DNA of 64,000 nucleotides from Hemibagrus wyckioides (GCF_019097595.1 NC_080710.1:8371780-8435779); one strand, 5' to 3'. Positions 47,241 through 58,400 are shown, counted from the first letter of the stretch. Notes: generated from the sequence alone by a model not told the origin. A program made the numbers and translations.

Positions 47241-48237
47241 TTAGTTGGTGTTGATGTAGGACTCATAAAGAGAGGTGAGCTGGTCCTTCAGGTTTTGGGC
47301 ATAGGGGTCCAGTTTCTCCCTCAGGTCCTCAGCATAGGGAGCCAGACCCTGCTGAACCAAAGCAGCTTTCTCAGCAACCTTGGCCTGAAGATCCTCAGTC
47401 AGAGGGGCCACGGTTTTCTGGAATTCCTGCAGATGCTGATCTACTTTCTGTCTGATTTCATCACTGTAGGGCTCCAGCTTGGACTGCAGCTCCTTCACTT
47501 TCTCCTCCACACTTCCCCTCAGCTCCTCGGTCTTCTGCACCACGGTACTTTTCAGAGCTTCAGAGTCAAAGGACTCAGCGTAGGGAGCCACAGCTAGTCT
47601 CAGCTCCTCCAATTTCTGCTGAATTTGGGTATTCAGCTCATCAGCATAGGGCGCCAGTTTGTCCTTCACAGTGGTCAGATCCTGCTCGAGACGCTCCTTC
47701 AGAACTTCAGCCTCCTTGGTGATTATGGTCATGAAGTCCTGGGCCAGAGGGCGTGCTTCTTTTTGAAGAGTCACAGCATACTGACTGGCCACATTGGCAC
47801 CTTCTTTAATTCTAGTACTATGAAGTAAAATTAGAAAAATTATAGATAAATATGAAAGGACTTGAGACACAATCAAGAGAGTATACACAATTCTGTTAAC
47901 TTACTTGACTTCCTGGCCGAGTTGAGACTCTCTAATCATTTTTAGTGTGTCTTCAGCAGTGTGTGTTGCCTTGGCGACATAGTCCCAGAAAGCATCAGTC
48001 AGTTGCTCCAGCTGTGGTTTGGGCTCATCAGCATAGAGCAAGTTGGCTTGGCAGCCTGGTGAAGGAACCAAACAACTTCAGTTGATACAATATTATCTCT
48101 CTTTGAGGGTAAAGGGTAGTGTAGTGACAAGATAGATAAAAAAAAAATTCACAGCTTGCAAGTTAAATTGCATGCAAGAAAATCATGATACCTGTGAAAA
48201 CAGCCAGAACCAGAACCAGAACCAAAAAGACCTTCAT
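47241..48237 (-). CDS. apoa4b: Apolipoprotein A-IV-like, copy 5
   Basis: Exons 48237-48192, 48055-47905 and 47817-47241; 257 residues, intact. The signal peptide is lengthened to MKVFLVLVLVLAVFT by repeated GTTCTG hexamers. Exon 3 has private changes near its start (TRIKEG, LQKEARPLAQ, MTIITKEAEV, DELNTQ) but is homogeneous with the others from the middle to the stop. The hexamer that serves as poly(A) signal in copies 2-4 is changed here (reverse complement of tttagt near 46940); a further AATAAA lies near 46738. Leader exon ends at 48348 and includes a (GT)n run at 48368-48388. Confidence 0.94.
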
Positions 48238-48347
48238 AATTCTTGCCTTTATGTCTGTAAATAAATTTTAAAAAAATGTATGATTGAATAAACCAAACAA
48301 ATAGACAGTAACAACACAAAAAATAGAACAGTACAAGCTTTTCTTAC

Positions 48348-48459
48348 CTGCTTTGACAGAAGCCAACTGTGTGTGTGTGTGTGTGTGCACACAGTCTAGC
48401 ATACTACTCAGTATATATACTGTAGAGAGACATGAGTTATATTGAAAACCCAAAGTCCA
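48348..48459 (-). promoter_or_regulatory. Copy 5 promoter: HNF4-type site, TATA palindrome, leader exon
   Basis: CAAAGTCCA at 48451-48459, AGTATATATACT at 48410-48421, leader end at 48348. A GT microsatellite occupies most of the expected leader, which is unique to this copy. Confidence 0.75.
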
Positions 48460-49073
48460 GGACGTAGTGCTCTGCTGTCAACACTACTCCACATCATAAC
48501 CTCCTAAATGGACCAACAGTTACCACAAAGCCGAGGTTCAGGTAAGGTGCCAATAAACCTCTGACACTCATGGTGTAATAAAAGCATAGACAACATGCAG
48601 ACACAGGTAAAAATTCAATCACCAAGCTTCAACTTCCTTAAATTTAACAAAACAAATTATTTGCAATAATAAAGTAATTAGCTTTAGTTATTAAAGGATT
48701 TTATGCAACCACTTTTATTTTATATATATAAAAAATAGCCACAATTACGTTTTTTTTTTTTTTTAAACTCACGGTTACACTAAAGATTCTGAAATATTTC
48801 TGCTAAAGAGTCGTGAACTTTGAACTTGCTTAGTTGAACTAGACTTTGGTTAGTTTCCTAAATGGTCAAGAAAAAATGTAGTTCAAGCTAGGCTGGTGGA
48901 CTTTTCAAACAGGTTTCCTTTTGCTGAAAATGAGAAATTTGCTGAAAATGTATAGTACTTGCAGATGATATGGTTAATATAATCAAACAGTACCTTCCAA
49001 AAGTATTACTTTAAAGTAATTAAAATGTCTTTAATCATTATGGTGAAATTCTGGTGTATCATTTCATATTCTT

Positions 49074-49221
49074 CCTTTAAACCCAAACAAATGCCTTCAA
49101 AATAGTTAATAGTTAAATACAAATGTCTTCAGTGTACAGCAAAAACAAAATAGTTAATACGTAAAAGTATTAACTATTTTGTTTTTGCTGTACACTGAAG
49201 ACATTTGTTTGGGTTTAAAGG
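49074..49221. mobile_element. Foldback/MITE-like palindromic element, about 148 bp
   Basis: Inverted ends CCTTTAAACCCAAACAAATG at the left and its exact reverse complement at the right. Inside, 49119-49160 is the reverse complement of 49167-49208 (42-bp arms, 6-nt loop). The left end region repeats part of the arm, so the structure is a nested hairpin. No coding capacity. Confidence 0.8.
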
Positions 49222-49269
49222 ATTTTTTTAATTTAATTCCTGAGTCGTACGTCTACATGGCACCTACAT

Positions 49270-49735
49270 GTTTGAACTGACCCATTTTTCAAGTGATCAA
49301 AAATACTGGAACATTTCACTGAGGTATTTCTTGTTGCCCAGGTGTGCCCTGTTAGAATGATTGCTTAAAAAATTATTAGCACTGAAAATCTACTTGTGGT
49401 TTGAGCTCTGGGTTTCACTTGTGAAGATGGCATTTGTTGTTAAAAAGGATAAACCAAGATGAAGACTAGAAAGCTGTCTATAGGAGAAAAGCGAGCCATT
49501 TTGAAACTAAGACAAGAGGGAAAACAATCAGAGTCATTGAACAAGCACTGGGCATAGCCAATACAACAATTTGAATGCTCTGAAAAAGATAGAAACCACT
49601 GGTGTTCTAACAACCAGATCTCAAACAGGTCAGCAAAGGAAATCAACAGCAGTTGATGACAAAAACACTGTGAGAGCTGTGGAGAAAAAAAATCCAGTTT
49701 GGTGATGTCAGCAGGACACTGTCTTCATACAGATA
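49270..49735 (+). pseudogene. Tc1/mariner transposase 5' fragment
   Basis: Plus strand, after 'aagtgatcaaaaatactggaac', reads MKTRKLSIGEKRAILKLRQEG, then (one frameshift) IRVIEQALGIANTTI, ALKKIETTGVLTTRSQTGQ and a K-rich linker. This is the N-terminal HTH of a Tc1 family different from the element at 37.9 kb. The catalytic part is missing. Confidence 0.7.
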
Positions 49736-50284
49736 AGGATATGCAATGAAATAGTAACTATTAGTCTTAAGATAAATTAAAGTAAATATTTGTTCCTATA
49801 CTTTTTTTTTTTTACATGTCACATATTCTCAAATAGCTACATCATGGTTACACAAGGTATTTATAATTAAACCCAGGTTGCCGGGTGCTCTTGGTTTGTT
49901 TTTTGTTTGTGTTGAAGCTGACAATGCTTCGTTTTCTAATGTGGATCATCAGATATTTTGCAAATTTCTTTAACAAAGAGAAAGTAAGCTACAGTAGATA
50001 ATGTAAACTACAAAAATGTAGTGATTAATCCATTAAATTGGACAGTTAACAAATAATTGTTGAAATAGTTTTTTATCTGACTGTTTTGTTTATCAGTTTT
50101 AAATGTAGAATGGCCATTTTTTGTTAAAATCAGCTAGTATTTTTTACAACATTAAGGTGGAAAGGAGAGGCAGTAAACTGTTGGTTAAGGATCAATTGCT
50201 TTATTCATGCAAGTTATTTCAGTCTGATAGATAGTTTACATCAGCAAAAACACAGCCTAATGAATGAAATGGTGTTTGGAGTGT

Positions 50285-51174
50285 TTAGTTGGTGTTGATG
50301 TAGGACTCATAAAGAGAGGTGAGCTGGTCCTTCAGGTTTTGGGCATAGGGGTCCAGTTTCTCTTTCCATTCCTCAGCATAGGGAGCCAGACCCTGCTGAA
50401 CCAAAGCAGCTCTCTCAGCAACCTTGGCCTGAAGATCCTCAGTCAGAGGGGCCACGGTTTTCTGGAATTCCTGCAGATGCTGATCTACTTTCTGTCTGAG
50501 TTCATCACTGTAGGGCTCCAGCTTGGACTGCAGCTCCTTCACTTTCTCCTCCACACTTCCCCTCAGCTCCTCGGTCTTCTGCACCACGGCAGTTTTCAGA
50601 GCTTCAGAGTCAAAGGACTCAGCGTAGGGAGCCACAGCTAGTCTCAGCTCCTCCACTTTCTGCTGAACTTGGGTCTTCAGCTCATCAGCAAAGGGCTCCA
50701 GTTTGTCCGTCACAGTGGTCAGATCCTGCTCGAGACGCTCCTTCAGAACTTCAGCCTCCTTGGTGATTTTGGTCATGATTTCCTGGGCCAGAGGGTTGAC
50801 TTGTTTCTGGAGAGTGACAGCATACTGACTGGCCACATTGGCACCTTCTGTTATTCTAGTACTGTAGAGAGAAAAAAAAGAACAATACATATAAGACAAA
50901 AGACTTGACGTACAACAAGACAGCAAAACAGCAACAGTTTTGTTAACTTACTTGACTTCCTGGCCGAGTTGAGACTCTCTAATCATTTTCATTGTGTCCT
51001 CAGCAGTGTGTGTTGCCTTGGCAACATAGTCCCAGAAAGCATCAGTCAGTTGCTCCAGCTGTGGTTTGGGCTCATCAGCATAGAACAAGTTGGCTTGGCA
51101 GCCTGGTGAAGGAAGCAAATAATTTCAGTTGGTTTAAGGATCTTTCTTTGTATGTTGGTGTTAGGTTTTTGCAG

Positions 51175-51223
<49 letters not shown>

Positions 51224-51272
51224 CTGAAATACCTGTGGCTACAGCCAACACAAGTACCACAAGCACCTTCAT
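50285..51272 (-). CDS. apoa4b: Apolipoprotein A-IV-like, copy 6
   Basis: Exons 51272-51233 (MKVLVVLVLAVAT), 51102-50952 and 50861-50285; 255 residues, intact. Exon 2 has NLFYADEP. Exon 3 differs from copies 1-5 in VNPLAQEIMTK, TVTDKLEPFADE, QVQQKV, and EEWKEKLDPY in place of EDLREKLDPY. Intron 2 is nearly identical to that of copy 8 and unlike copies 1-5. Intron 1 has a (TA)n array ending only 9 bases from the exon 1 donor side. Leader exon ends at 51382; short 3'UTR to AATAAA at 50205-50200. Confidence 0.94.
51180..51222. repeat. (TA)n microsatellite in copy 6 intron 1
   Basis: About 21 pure TA units immediately downstream of the signal-exon donor in transcript direction. Confidence 0.97.
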
Positions 51273-51381
51273 GGTTCTTAAGATGATCCAAGGGTTCTAA
51301 ACAAATGAAAAAATATTTTTGCAGATTACATATTAAAATAAGTGTACATGGTCAGGATTATAATCAAGCTTGTTTCATTAC

Positions 51382-51489
51382 CTGTTTGTTTTCTCAGATG
51401 TCAGCTGTGAGCTGTGAGTGTGAGAGAGTCTGTTTTAGCCATCAGTATATATACTGTAGAGGCATGTTGTATTAGGAACCCAAAGTCCA
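51382..51489 (-). promoter_or_regulatory. Copy 6 promoter: HNF4-type site, TATA palindrome, leader exon
   Basis: CAAAGTCCA at 51481-51489, AGTATATATACT at 51444-51455, leader end at 51382 (CAG/GTAATG). Confidence 0.75.
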
Positions 51490-51925
51490 GAAGTTAGTGC
51501 ATTGTTGTCAACACTACTCCACATCACAACGTCCTCAGTGGACCTACAATTACCACAGAGCCTAAAGTTCAGGTAAAACACTGATAGTCCGACTGTCCTG
51601 ATTAATTAAAGCAGATGTAATATGAAGACATAAATGAAACACTAAATATTAAGCTGCAGGCTTCCTGAATAAAAACTGCTTACCATGGAAATTATTATTA
51701 TTAGTAGTATTAGTATTAGTATTGTTGGTGGTGGTTTAATTATTCCAGTGGCGGTTCAGTTAAATTATTATTTACACATAGTTGCTGTATTCTTGAACTT
51801 TGATCTCACAGGACAAGTTGTACAAGATTTTGATTGGGTTTAGATTTTGCTAGGGCTCAAACGTCTTAACCACTTACATAATGCATTTTTATTAACATTA
51901 GCAATAAATAAACAAACATAAAAAC

Positions 51926-51926
51926 A

Positions 51927-51990
<64 letters not shown>

Positions 51991-51992
51991 AA
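51926..51992. repeat. (GAAA)n microsatellite
   Basis: About 16 GAAA units, pure. Confidence 0.98.
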
Positions 51993-52389
51993 AACTTTTT
52001 CCCCATTTTTGAAGTACTTTTCACACATGATTGAAGGTCATGAAAGTGGTAAATGTGAAAATCATTTATAAGATATCTAAAAGTTAATTGCAAATAAATG
52101 ACACAAAATGGCCTGATCAGTTTTTTGTGTCACGGTTCCATAAAATTCCATAAAAATAAATGTCAGGCATGCTGCTTCTTCTGTGCTTTATTTTTGTTAC
52201 CTCTAATAGTACAGCACTTTGACCTGACTTATTTTTGTAATATTTGCTGGTCCAGTATAAATGTACACAATTTGTAGTCTATTTCAAATCAATTCAATTC
52301 AACGTAATTTTATTCATTTAAACGTTCAAAAAATTATTATCTTTTTTTCATATACAACATTATTAGTACTAGCCATATAATATTATTTT

Positions 52390-52560
52390 TTGATTTGTGA
52401 GTACTGCATTTTACACCGGTAGCATTTTTTTTCTTCTTGTATGACCTGTACAGTGCGGATTTTATGCACAGTGCTGCTGCCAATTTATTGGCTGATTCGA
52501 TAACTGCATAAATGAGCTAGGTGTACAGATGTTCCTATTAAAGTGGACGGTTCACAATAT
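52390..52560 (+). repeat. Interspersed repeat end ('gctgattcgataactgcat...ctattaaagtgg')
   Basis: Text such as 'ttggctgattcgataactgcataaatgagctaggtgtacagatgttcctattaaagtgg' is a widespread fish repeat end. A related, more decayed stretch is at about 62360-62410. Confidence 0.6.
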
Positions 52561-53308
52561 AATTCGTTAGCCTTGTGTTATCCTGTTGGCTGGTCATTAA
52601 AAACAAAACCCTATGAAATACTATGTATAAGATCAAAAATACAATAATTGCAAAACATATACAGTATACAGTCAGTATACTGTGCAGTTAGCCTTCTAGC
52701 AAACATGATACTCTACATGCAGTGTAAAGATATGAAGTTGAGCACTATCCTATTACACAGATTTCTGTTTAATTGTGTGAGATCAGAATTAAAATATTTA
52801 CTGCTGTTGGTCCAGTTTTATTGTTGAAACAGAACAAACCTGTATAGATTTGTTTTTGGTCAAACCTAATGTATTGCACAGAATGTAGTTTCAAGCTCTG
52901 GAAACACAAGGAACAAGAGGAAAGACAGAGCTGGGGGCAGAAACATGAACCTGACAGAGTAAGGTTTCTGGAGTGGGTCCTGAAACAGAGACAGGATCTG
53001 ATATTAAAGACAGAATGTCACCAGGGACAGATGACCGCCACAGAGACCACCACAGGGGAAGTAGTAGAGCTTGGGATTGTTAAAAAAAGAAGGCAGAGAG
53101 TGTCACTGAGAAAGAGTCCACTCTGAGATTGACGAATCAAGGAGAGTAACATGATCATGAACAAAGCAAAGAACAGGAGCAGAAACTGGGACTGGACTAA
53201 AAGCAGGAGCAGAGACACAGATTTATAAACTTAAAGAGGGTGTTCAACTTCAACACAAGTATTTTAACCAAAGTGCTACAAACAGTTCAGGTGTGGGTAT
53301 CTTAAGAT

Positions 53309-53726
53309 CAGGGGCAATTCTAGGATTTTCATTTAAGGGAGGCTCAGCCCTCAATGAGGGTATAATAGTAAAAAAATAAAAAATAAAATAAAATAAAATA
53401 AAATAAAATAAACATTTGACTAACAGTGTAGGATGGTAAACTTCTTGCAACATTTCACTGTATTGCATAGATGTGTATAACATTTGAGTACTGAACAAGC
53501 CAAATACGAGTCTTCCTGATCACACACACACTTGTCCTCTGATCCTTGCTCTGTGACGCTGCAGTCTGGGGATTGAAGGACGCGGTGAAAGACGTTGAGG
53601 AGCCGAATATGCCGTCGTTTTCATAAGAAATTTAAAGGGGACTGTGTATAGTTTATAGAGAATCGCAGAATTTTTAGGAGGGCTGAGTAGAAGGCCCCCC
53701 AAAAAAATGGCCTAGAGACGCCCATG
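53309..53726. mobile_element. hAT-type MITE, 418 bp, with 8-bp target duplication
   Basis: The element is bounded by CTTAAGAT at 53301-53308 and again at 53727-53734. Its ends are CAGGGGCAATTCTAGG and (reverse complement of right end) CATGGGCGTCTCTAGG, matching at 12 of 16. An internal (AAAAT)n array lies at about 53370-53412. No transposase frame. Confidence 0.8.
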
Positions 53727-54606
53727 CTTAAGATGATTATCTTTAAAGGAATGTAGATCTTGCATGCTTTCCTCTCCTCTATGGACCATCTAATGTTGAT
53801 TAGTTTGATAAGGCTTAGAATTAGCTAAGAGTCTTTTTCTGATTTCATTGAGGGAAAAAAAAGAAAGCCTATCAAAAATATTGTTCTAACATATGTAAGT
53901 GATTGGTTAGGTCTTACAGGTGTACAATGAAACTCTCTTCCGAATGTAGATTGCATTGTCTGTTAGAATGAAACATGAATTTAAACTGAGACATGGCAGA
54001 AAGGAAAAATAGTGACGAAGCAATCATTATCCACATAATCGTACATTTGTTTTACCTAAACTCTTTACATTATTTATTTAACAAAGAAATAAAAATGTAT
54101 CTTGACCATTAGCCCTACCTCACTATTTGTTAGTTAATATTTTATAGATAAAGTATTCCCCAAATGTAGTGTACTAAAATGTATGTAATGTAATGTAGTC
54201 CCCAAAGAAAAAGTTATCTGTGGACAAATAAGATTAACTTGAAACTTTTATATCAATGGAGTGCAATTTTTTTGTTAAAAGTTAGTATTTTCCGATATTT
54301 ATATGGGAAACAAGAGAAAGTAGGCTGTATCAGTTTGCCACTATTTTAATTGTAGTATAAATGCAAGAAATGAAAGCAATTTACAACATAAGACCTCTAC
54401 AAAGAATACACAGCACTACACCTAGCCACACTAGATAATAAAAAACAATTACATTTCAATGTTAATGCAACTACAAGAGGGAGAAATTCACTGCATTTTA
54501 GCAAGTAGATAGAGTCCATTGTTTGAGGTGTATTCTTGTGATACATTATATAGAACTGATATTTGATGTTTCAAGTTTTTTTAAAAGGGAAAATGCAGTC
54601 CAGTAT

Positions 54607-55586
54607 TCAGTTGAAGGTGTTAACAAAGATCTCATGAAGAGATGTGAGCCGGTCATTCAGGGCTTTGACATATGGGTCCAGTATTTCAGCATAGGGAGCC
54701 AGACCCTGCTGAATTTCAGCAACCTTGGCCTGAAGATCCTCATTCAGAGGGGCCACAGCCTTCTGGAATTCCTGCACATGCTGATCTACTTTCTGTTTGA
54801 GTTCGTCAGTGAAGGGATCGATCTTGGACTGCAGCTCCTTCACTTTCTCCTCCAGACTTACCCGGAGCTCCTCGGTCTTCTGCAGCACGGTAGTTTTCAG
54901 AGCATCAGAGTCATAGGACTCAGTGTAGGGAGTCACAACTGTTCTCAGCTCTTCCACTTTCTGCTCAATTTGGGTCTTGAGATTCTCAGCAAAGGGCTCC
55001 AGTTTGTCCCTCACATTGGTCAGGTCCTGCACGAAACGCTTCCTCAGAACTTCAGCCTCCTTGATGATTTTGGTCCTTATGTCCTGGGCCAGAGGGTGTT
55101 CCTGGATAGTCTCAGCATACTGGACGGCTGCATTGCCAACTTCTGTCATTTTAGCACTATGGAGTCAAAAAGGAGAAGCATGTAATGTATCTATTACATG
55201 AGGGGACATGACACCAGAACAATAAGACAGTAATCACAGGTCTTTTTTTACTTACTTGATTTTTTGTCCCAGTTCAGTCTCTTTAAACTTTGCCAGTACA
55301 TCATCAAAAGGGCGTGTTACCTTAGACATTTCATACCAGATAGCATCAATAGGATCCCTGGCTTGGCAACCTGAGTGCATATAAATACAAACAGATTATT
55401 TGATAATGATTGTGTAATGATTGCCTCTATGTAAGCATTGAGCCTAGTTTTTGAGAGTTTATTCCAAGCATTAGCAGTGACAAAATCTGTAAAATAAATG
55501 CCAATGAATGGTGATTGATATTTCATAAAAAACATAAAACATTTACCTGTAAATGCCACAAGGGCAAGCATCAGGAAAACCTTCAT
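54607..55586 (-). CDS. Apolipoprotein A-IV-like, copy 7 (divergent paralogue)
   Basis: Exons 55586-55547 (MKVFLMLALVAFT), 55370-55256 and 55156-54607; 234 residues, open throughout with good splice sites. The mature N-terminus is RDPIDAIWYEMSKVTRPFDD, lacking the FYADEPKPQLEQL segment; exon 2 is 36 bases shorter than in the other copies. Exon 3 keeps the proline-spaced amphipathic repeats (LEPFAEN, VTPYTES, IDPFTDE, VAPLNED, LAPYAEI) but has lost about 9 codons in three places and differs at many residues. Leader exon ends at 55689. No AATAAA follows closely; ATTAAA near 54346 may serve. It is an older lineage of the family that has escaped the homogenisation seen in the others. Still an exchangeable-apolipoprotein type; function may have shifted. 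Confidence 0.88.
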
Positions 55587-55688
55587 CTTTGCTGTCTTTC
55601 GCTGAAACACAAAGAAAGTAGATCAATTTTAAATTTCTTTTACATTTACTAATAGCTTTTTTTTTAGTAGTAGTATTCTTCAGCTCAC

Positions 55689-55801
55689 CTCTTTGTAGAT
55701 ATTCCAAGCTGAATGTTTTCTCAGTCCAGTCTCCTCTTGTGTCTAGCCAGGCCTGTTAATTTATAGGCAGACGAATAGCGGATAGAAAAACACAAAGTCC
55801 A
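55689..55801 (-). promoter_or_regulatory. Copy 7 promoter: HNF4-type site and TATA box of second class
   Basis: CAAAGTCCA at 55793-55801, CTATAAAT (minus strand) at 55766-55759, leader end at 55689 (AAGAG/GTGAGC). The AGTATATATACT palindrome of copies 1-6 is absent. Leader sequence matches copy 8. Confidence 0.75.
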
Positions 55802-56249
55802 CAAAGTACGTGTCTGGTTGTCAGTTCCACTCCTCCTTTTTTTGAAATGACATTGGACTTACCACACAACAGTGTAGAAACCTTACATGAACCCTTGACA
55901 GTACATGACATTAAACACCACTCTGTCTGTGATATATTAAGGTATCTGGATCTATTTTTAATCATTCAAAAATATAGAGAGATTGTTTATATAAATCATT
56001 GATAAATGTGTGTCCTTATTATGAATTATTTCACTTTGTTCAAGCAGAGATATAATGCCCCAAGAGCATGATTTGTGCTCAGGTCTCCATTATTGAACAT
56101 TTTATGACTTCAGCAGGAAGGAATTAGTGTAAAATCTATAATGAATTAAGAATATACACTTATGTATAAGCTCAGAGGTTCCTGGTAATACAACTCCACT
56201 TGACTGTATTAAATTGTAAAAAGGACATTAATTTAATAATCACACTCTC

Positions 56250-56495
56250 TGGTGTCACAGATGAGTACGGATTCCCTTCTGAGTCTGGTTCCTCTCAAAG
56301 TTTCTTCCTCATATCGTCTCAGGGAGTTTTTCCTCACCAGCGTTGCCTCAGACTTGCTCATTAGAGATGCATATAAGTTTTATTTTGTAAATCAACTTTG
56401 TCATTTTTATTTTGAATTTTCTACTTCTGTACAGCTGCTTTGAGACAATGTACATTGATAAAAGCGCTATATAAATAAAATTGAATTGAATTGTT
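56250..56495 (+). repeat. Interspersed repeat with (AATTG)n tail, fullest copy
   Basis: 'ctgagtctggttcctctcaaagtttcttcctcatatcgtctcagggagtttttcctcaccag...ctgctttgagacaatgtacattgataaaagcgctatataaataaaattgaattgaattg'. Shorter copies at 7036, 60180 and 61520, and an inverted one at 4383. Confidence 0.85.
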
Positions 56496-56728
56496 AGACT
56501 CTACAGAGAATGCAACATATCGAGAAGTGGTGTTTCTAGGGTATGTAAGAGACTTCTTGTTGTCACATTGCTCCTGCCTTGACCATCCAATATTTTCAAC
56601 TAGACCTGAATCAAACTAACATTTATGGAACCTATGTGTAACATGTTATAATCTAAATTTCAGGCTTTATCCCACTTCAGCAGTTCTTGTATTATACTAT
56701 GCTTTGAATTTGCTTACGCATATGTTAT

Positions 56729-56733
56729 CACAA

Positions 56734-56764
<31 letters not shown>

Positions 56765-56766
56765 TC
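56729..56766. repeat. (TTTC)n microsatellite
   Basis: About 9 units of TTTC. Confidence 0.95.
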
Positions 56767-57397
56767 ACACGTGAACATGCGTGTATTTCTTCCCTTCTAT
56801 AGACCATCAGATACTGTTCATAAGATCGGACAGACTCAAAATGAGATTTATATCTTTTTTCAGATTTCATTCAGGTCAAAATGAAGCTTATAAAAAAGAA
56901 GAAACGTGATTGGACAATTCTTAAAGTTGTTCATGGAGAACACCTACCAAATGAGGACTGTGTTGGCATTTAAAATAAAATATCTATCCAACTGTCCGTG
57001 TATGTAGCTATCTAGCAATCTTAGTTCAGTTGAAAATTAATGTTTAGCTAGCAGGAAATCACAAATAGAAAATGTACATTAAAAATCAATTGCTTTACAC
57101 ATGCTAGTTTGCCAGCATTTTTATTTTAGTATAAATACGAGTAATGGAAGTGGCAGAAAATACAGATCCTTAGCAGCACTAGGTAAATAAAAAACAGTTA
57201 TATTTCAGTGTTAACTACAAGTGGGTAAAAGGACAAGTACAAGTAGTTCTACAAATGTGGAAATTCACTGCTTTTTTAAAAATGTTAAGACAATAGTCAG
57301 ACAAAATATAACTGAAGATCTGATGTTTAATATATCATTGTGTAGTTTTCATTTATGAAAACATAGTCCAGTGGGTGAAAAGTGGTGTTTGGAGTGT

Positions 57398-58400
57398 TTA
57401 GTTGGTGTTGATGTAGGACTCATAAAGAGAGGTGAGCTGGTCCTTCAGGTTTTGGGCATAGGGGTCCAGTTTCTCCCTCAGGTCCTCAGCATAGGGAGCC
57501 AGACCCTGCTGAACCAAAGCAGCTCTCTCAGCAACCTTGGCCTGAAGATCCTCAGTCAGAGGGGCCACGGTTTTCTGGAATTCCTGCAGATGCTGATCTA
57601 CTTTCTGTCTGAGTTCATCACTGTAGGGCTCCAGCTTGGACTGCAGCTCCTTCACTTTCTCCTCCACACTTCCCCTCAGCTCCTCGGTCTTCTGCACCAC
57701 AGTAGTTTTCAGAGCTTCAGAGTCAAAGGACTCAGCGTAGGGAGCCACAGCTAGTCTCAGCTCCTCCACTTTCTGCTGAATTTGGGTCTTCAGCTCATCA
57801 GCATAGGGAGCCAGTTTGTCCTTCACGGTGGTCAGATCCTGCTCGAGACGCTCCTTCAGAACTTCAGCCTCCTTGGTGACCTTGGTCATGAAGTCCTGGG
57901 CCAGGGGGCTCACTTGTTTCTGAAGAGTGACAGCATACTCACTGGCCACATTGGCACCTTCTGTAATTCTAGTACTGTAGAGAGAGAAAAAAGAACAATA
58001 CATATAAGACAAAAGACTTGACGTACAACAAGACAGCAAAACAGCAACAGTTTTGTTAACTTACTTGACTTCCTGGCCGAGTTGAGACTCTCTAATCATT
58101 TTCATTGTGTCCTCAGCAGTGTGTGTTGCCTTGGCGACATAGTCCCAGAAAGCATCAGTCAGTTGCTCCAGCTGTGGTTTGGGCTCATCAGCATAGAACA
58201 AGTTGGCTTGGCAACCTGGGGGACATAAATACATATACATGCTGTACATTGCTGCTGTGTAATATTTGGGTCTATTTTTTGAGAGCTTATTCCAAGATTT
58301 AAGCCACTAGCAACATTATTATCAGTGAATGCAGACTGATATTTCATAAAAACCTCTAACCTGTAAATGCCACAATGGCAAGCACCACAAAAACCTTCAT
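57398..58400 (-). CDS. apoa4b: Apolipoprotein A-IV-like, copy 8 (mosaic)
   Basis: Exons 58400-58361 (MKVFVVLAIVAFT, GTTAGA donor), 58215-58065 and 57974-57398; 255 residues, intact. The signal exon, leader exon, intron 1 and outer 3' flank resemble copy 7, including the GGT codon at the exon 1-2 junction (GTTGCC; copies 1-6 have GCTGCC). From about codon 17 onward exon 2, intron 2 and exon 3 are of the common type, with intron 2 nearly identical to copy 6. This looks like a conversion tract laid into a copy-7-like gene. Product should be a standard apoA-IV-type secreted apolipoprotein under a copy-7-type promoter. Leader exon ends at 58502. Confidence 0.94.

Larger units (their letters stand above)
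48470..50195. other. Spacer between copies 5 and 6
   Basis: No exon seen. It contains a palindromic MITE-like element (49074-49221) and a Tc1-type fossil (49270-49735). Poly(A) signal of copy 6 is at 50205-50200. Confidence 0.5.
51500..54340. other. Spacer between copies 6 and 7
   Basis: No exon seen. It has a (GAAA)n array (51926-51992), a retroposon tail near 52400-52560, a purine-rich open frame at 52869-53126 without recognisable domain, and a hAT-type MITE (53309-53726). Confidence 0.5.
55810..57115. other. Spacer between copies 7 and 8
   Basis: No exon seen. It contains an interspersed repeat with AATTG tail (56250-56495) and a (TTTC)n array (56737-56766). The right part (57060-57260) resembles the 3' flank of copy 7 (54330-54500). 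Confidence 0.5.

Noticed and set aside
52869..53126. 85-codon charged open frame (K/E/R/Q rich)
   Set aside because: Purine-rich repetitive DNA gives such frames readily; no homology recognised and no promoter or poly(A) signal.
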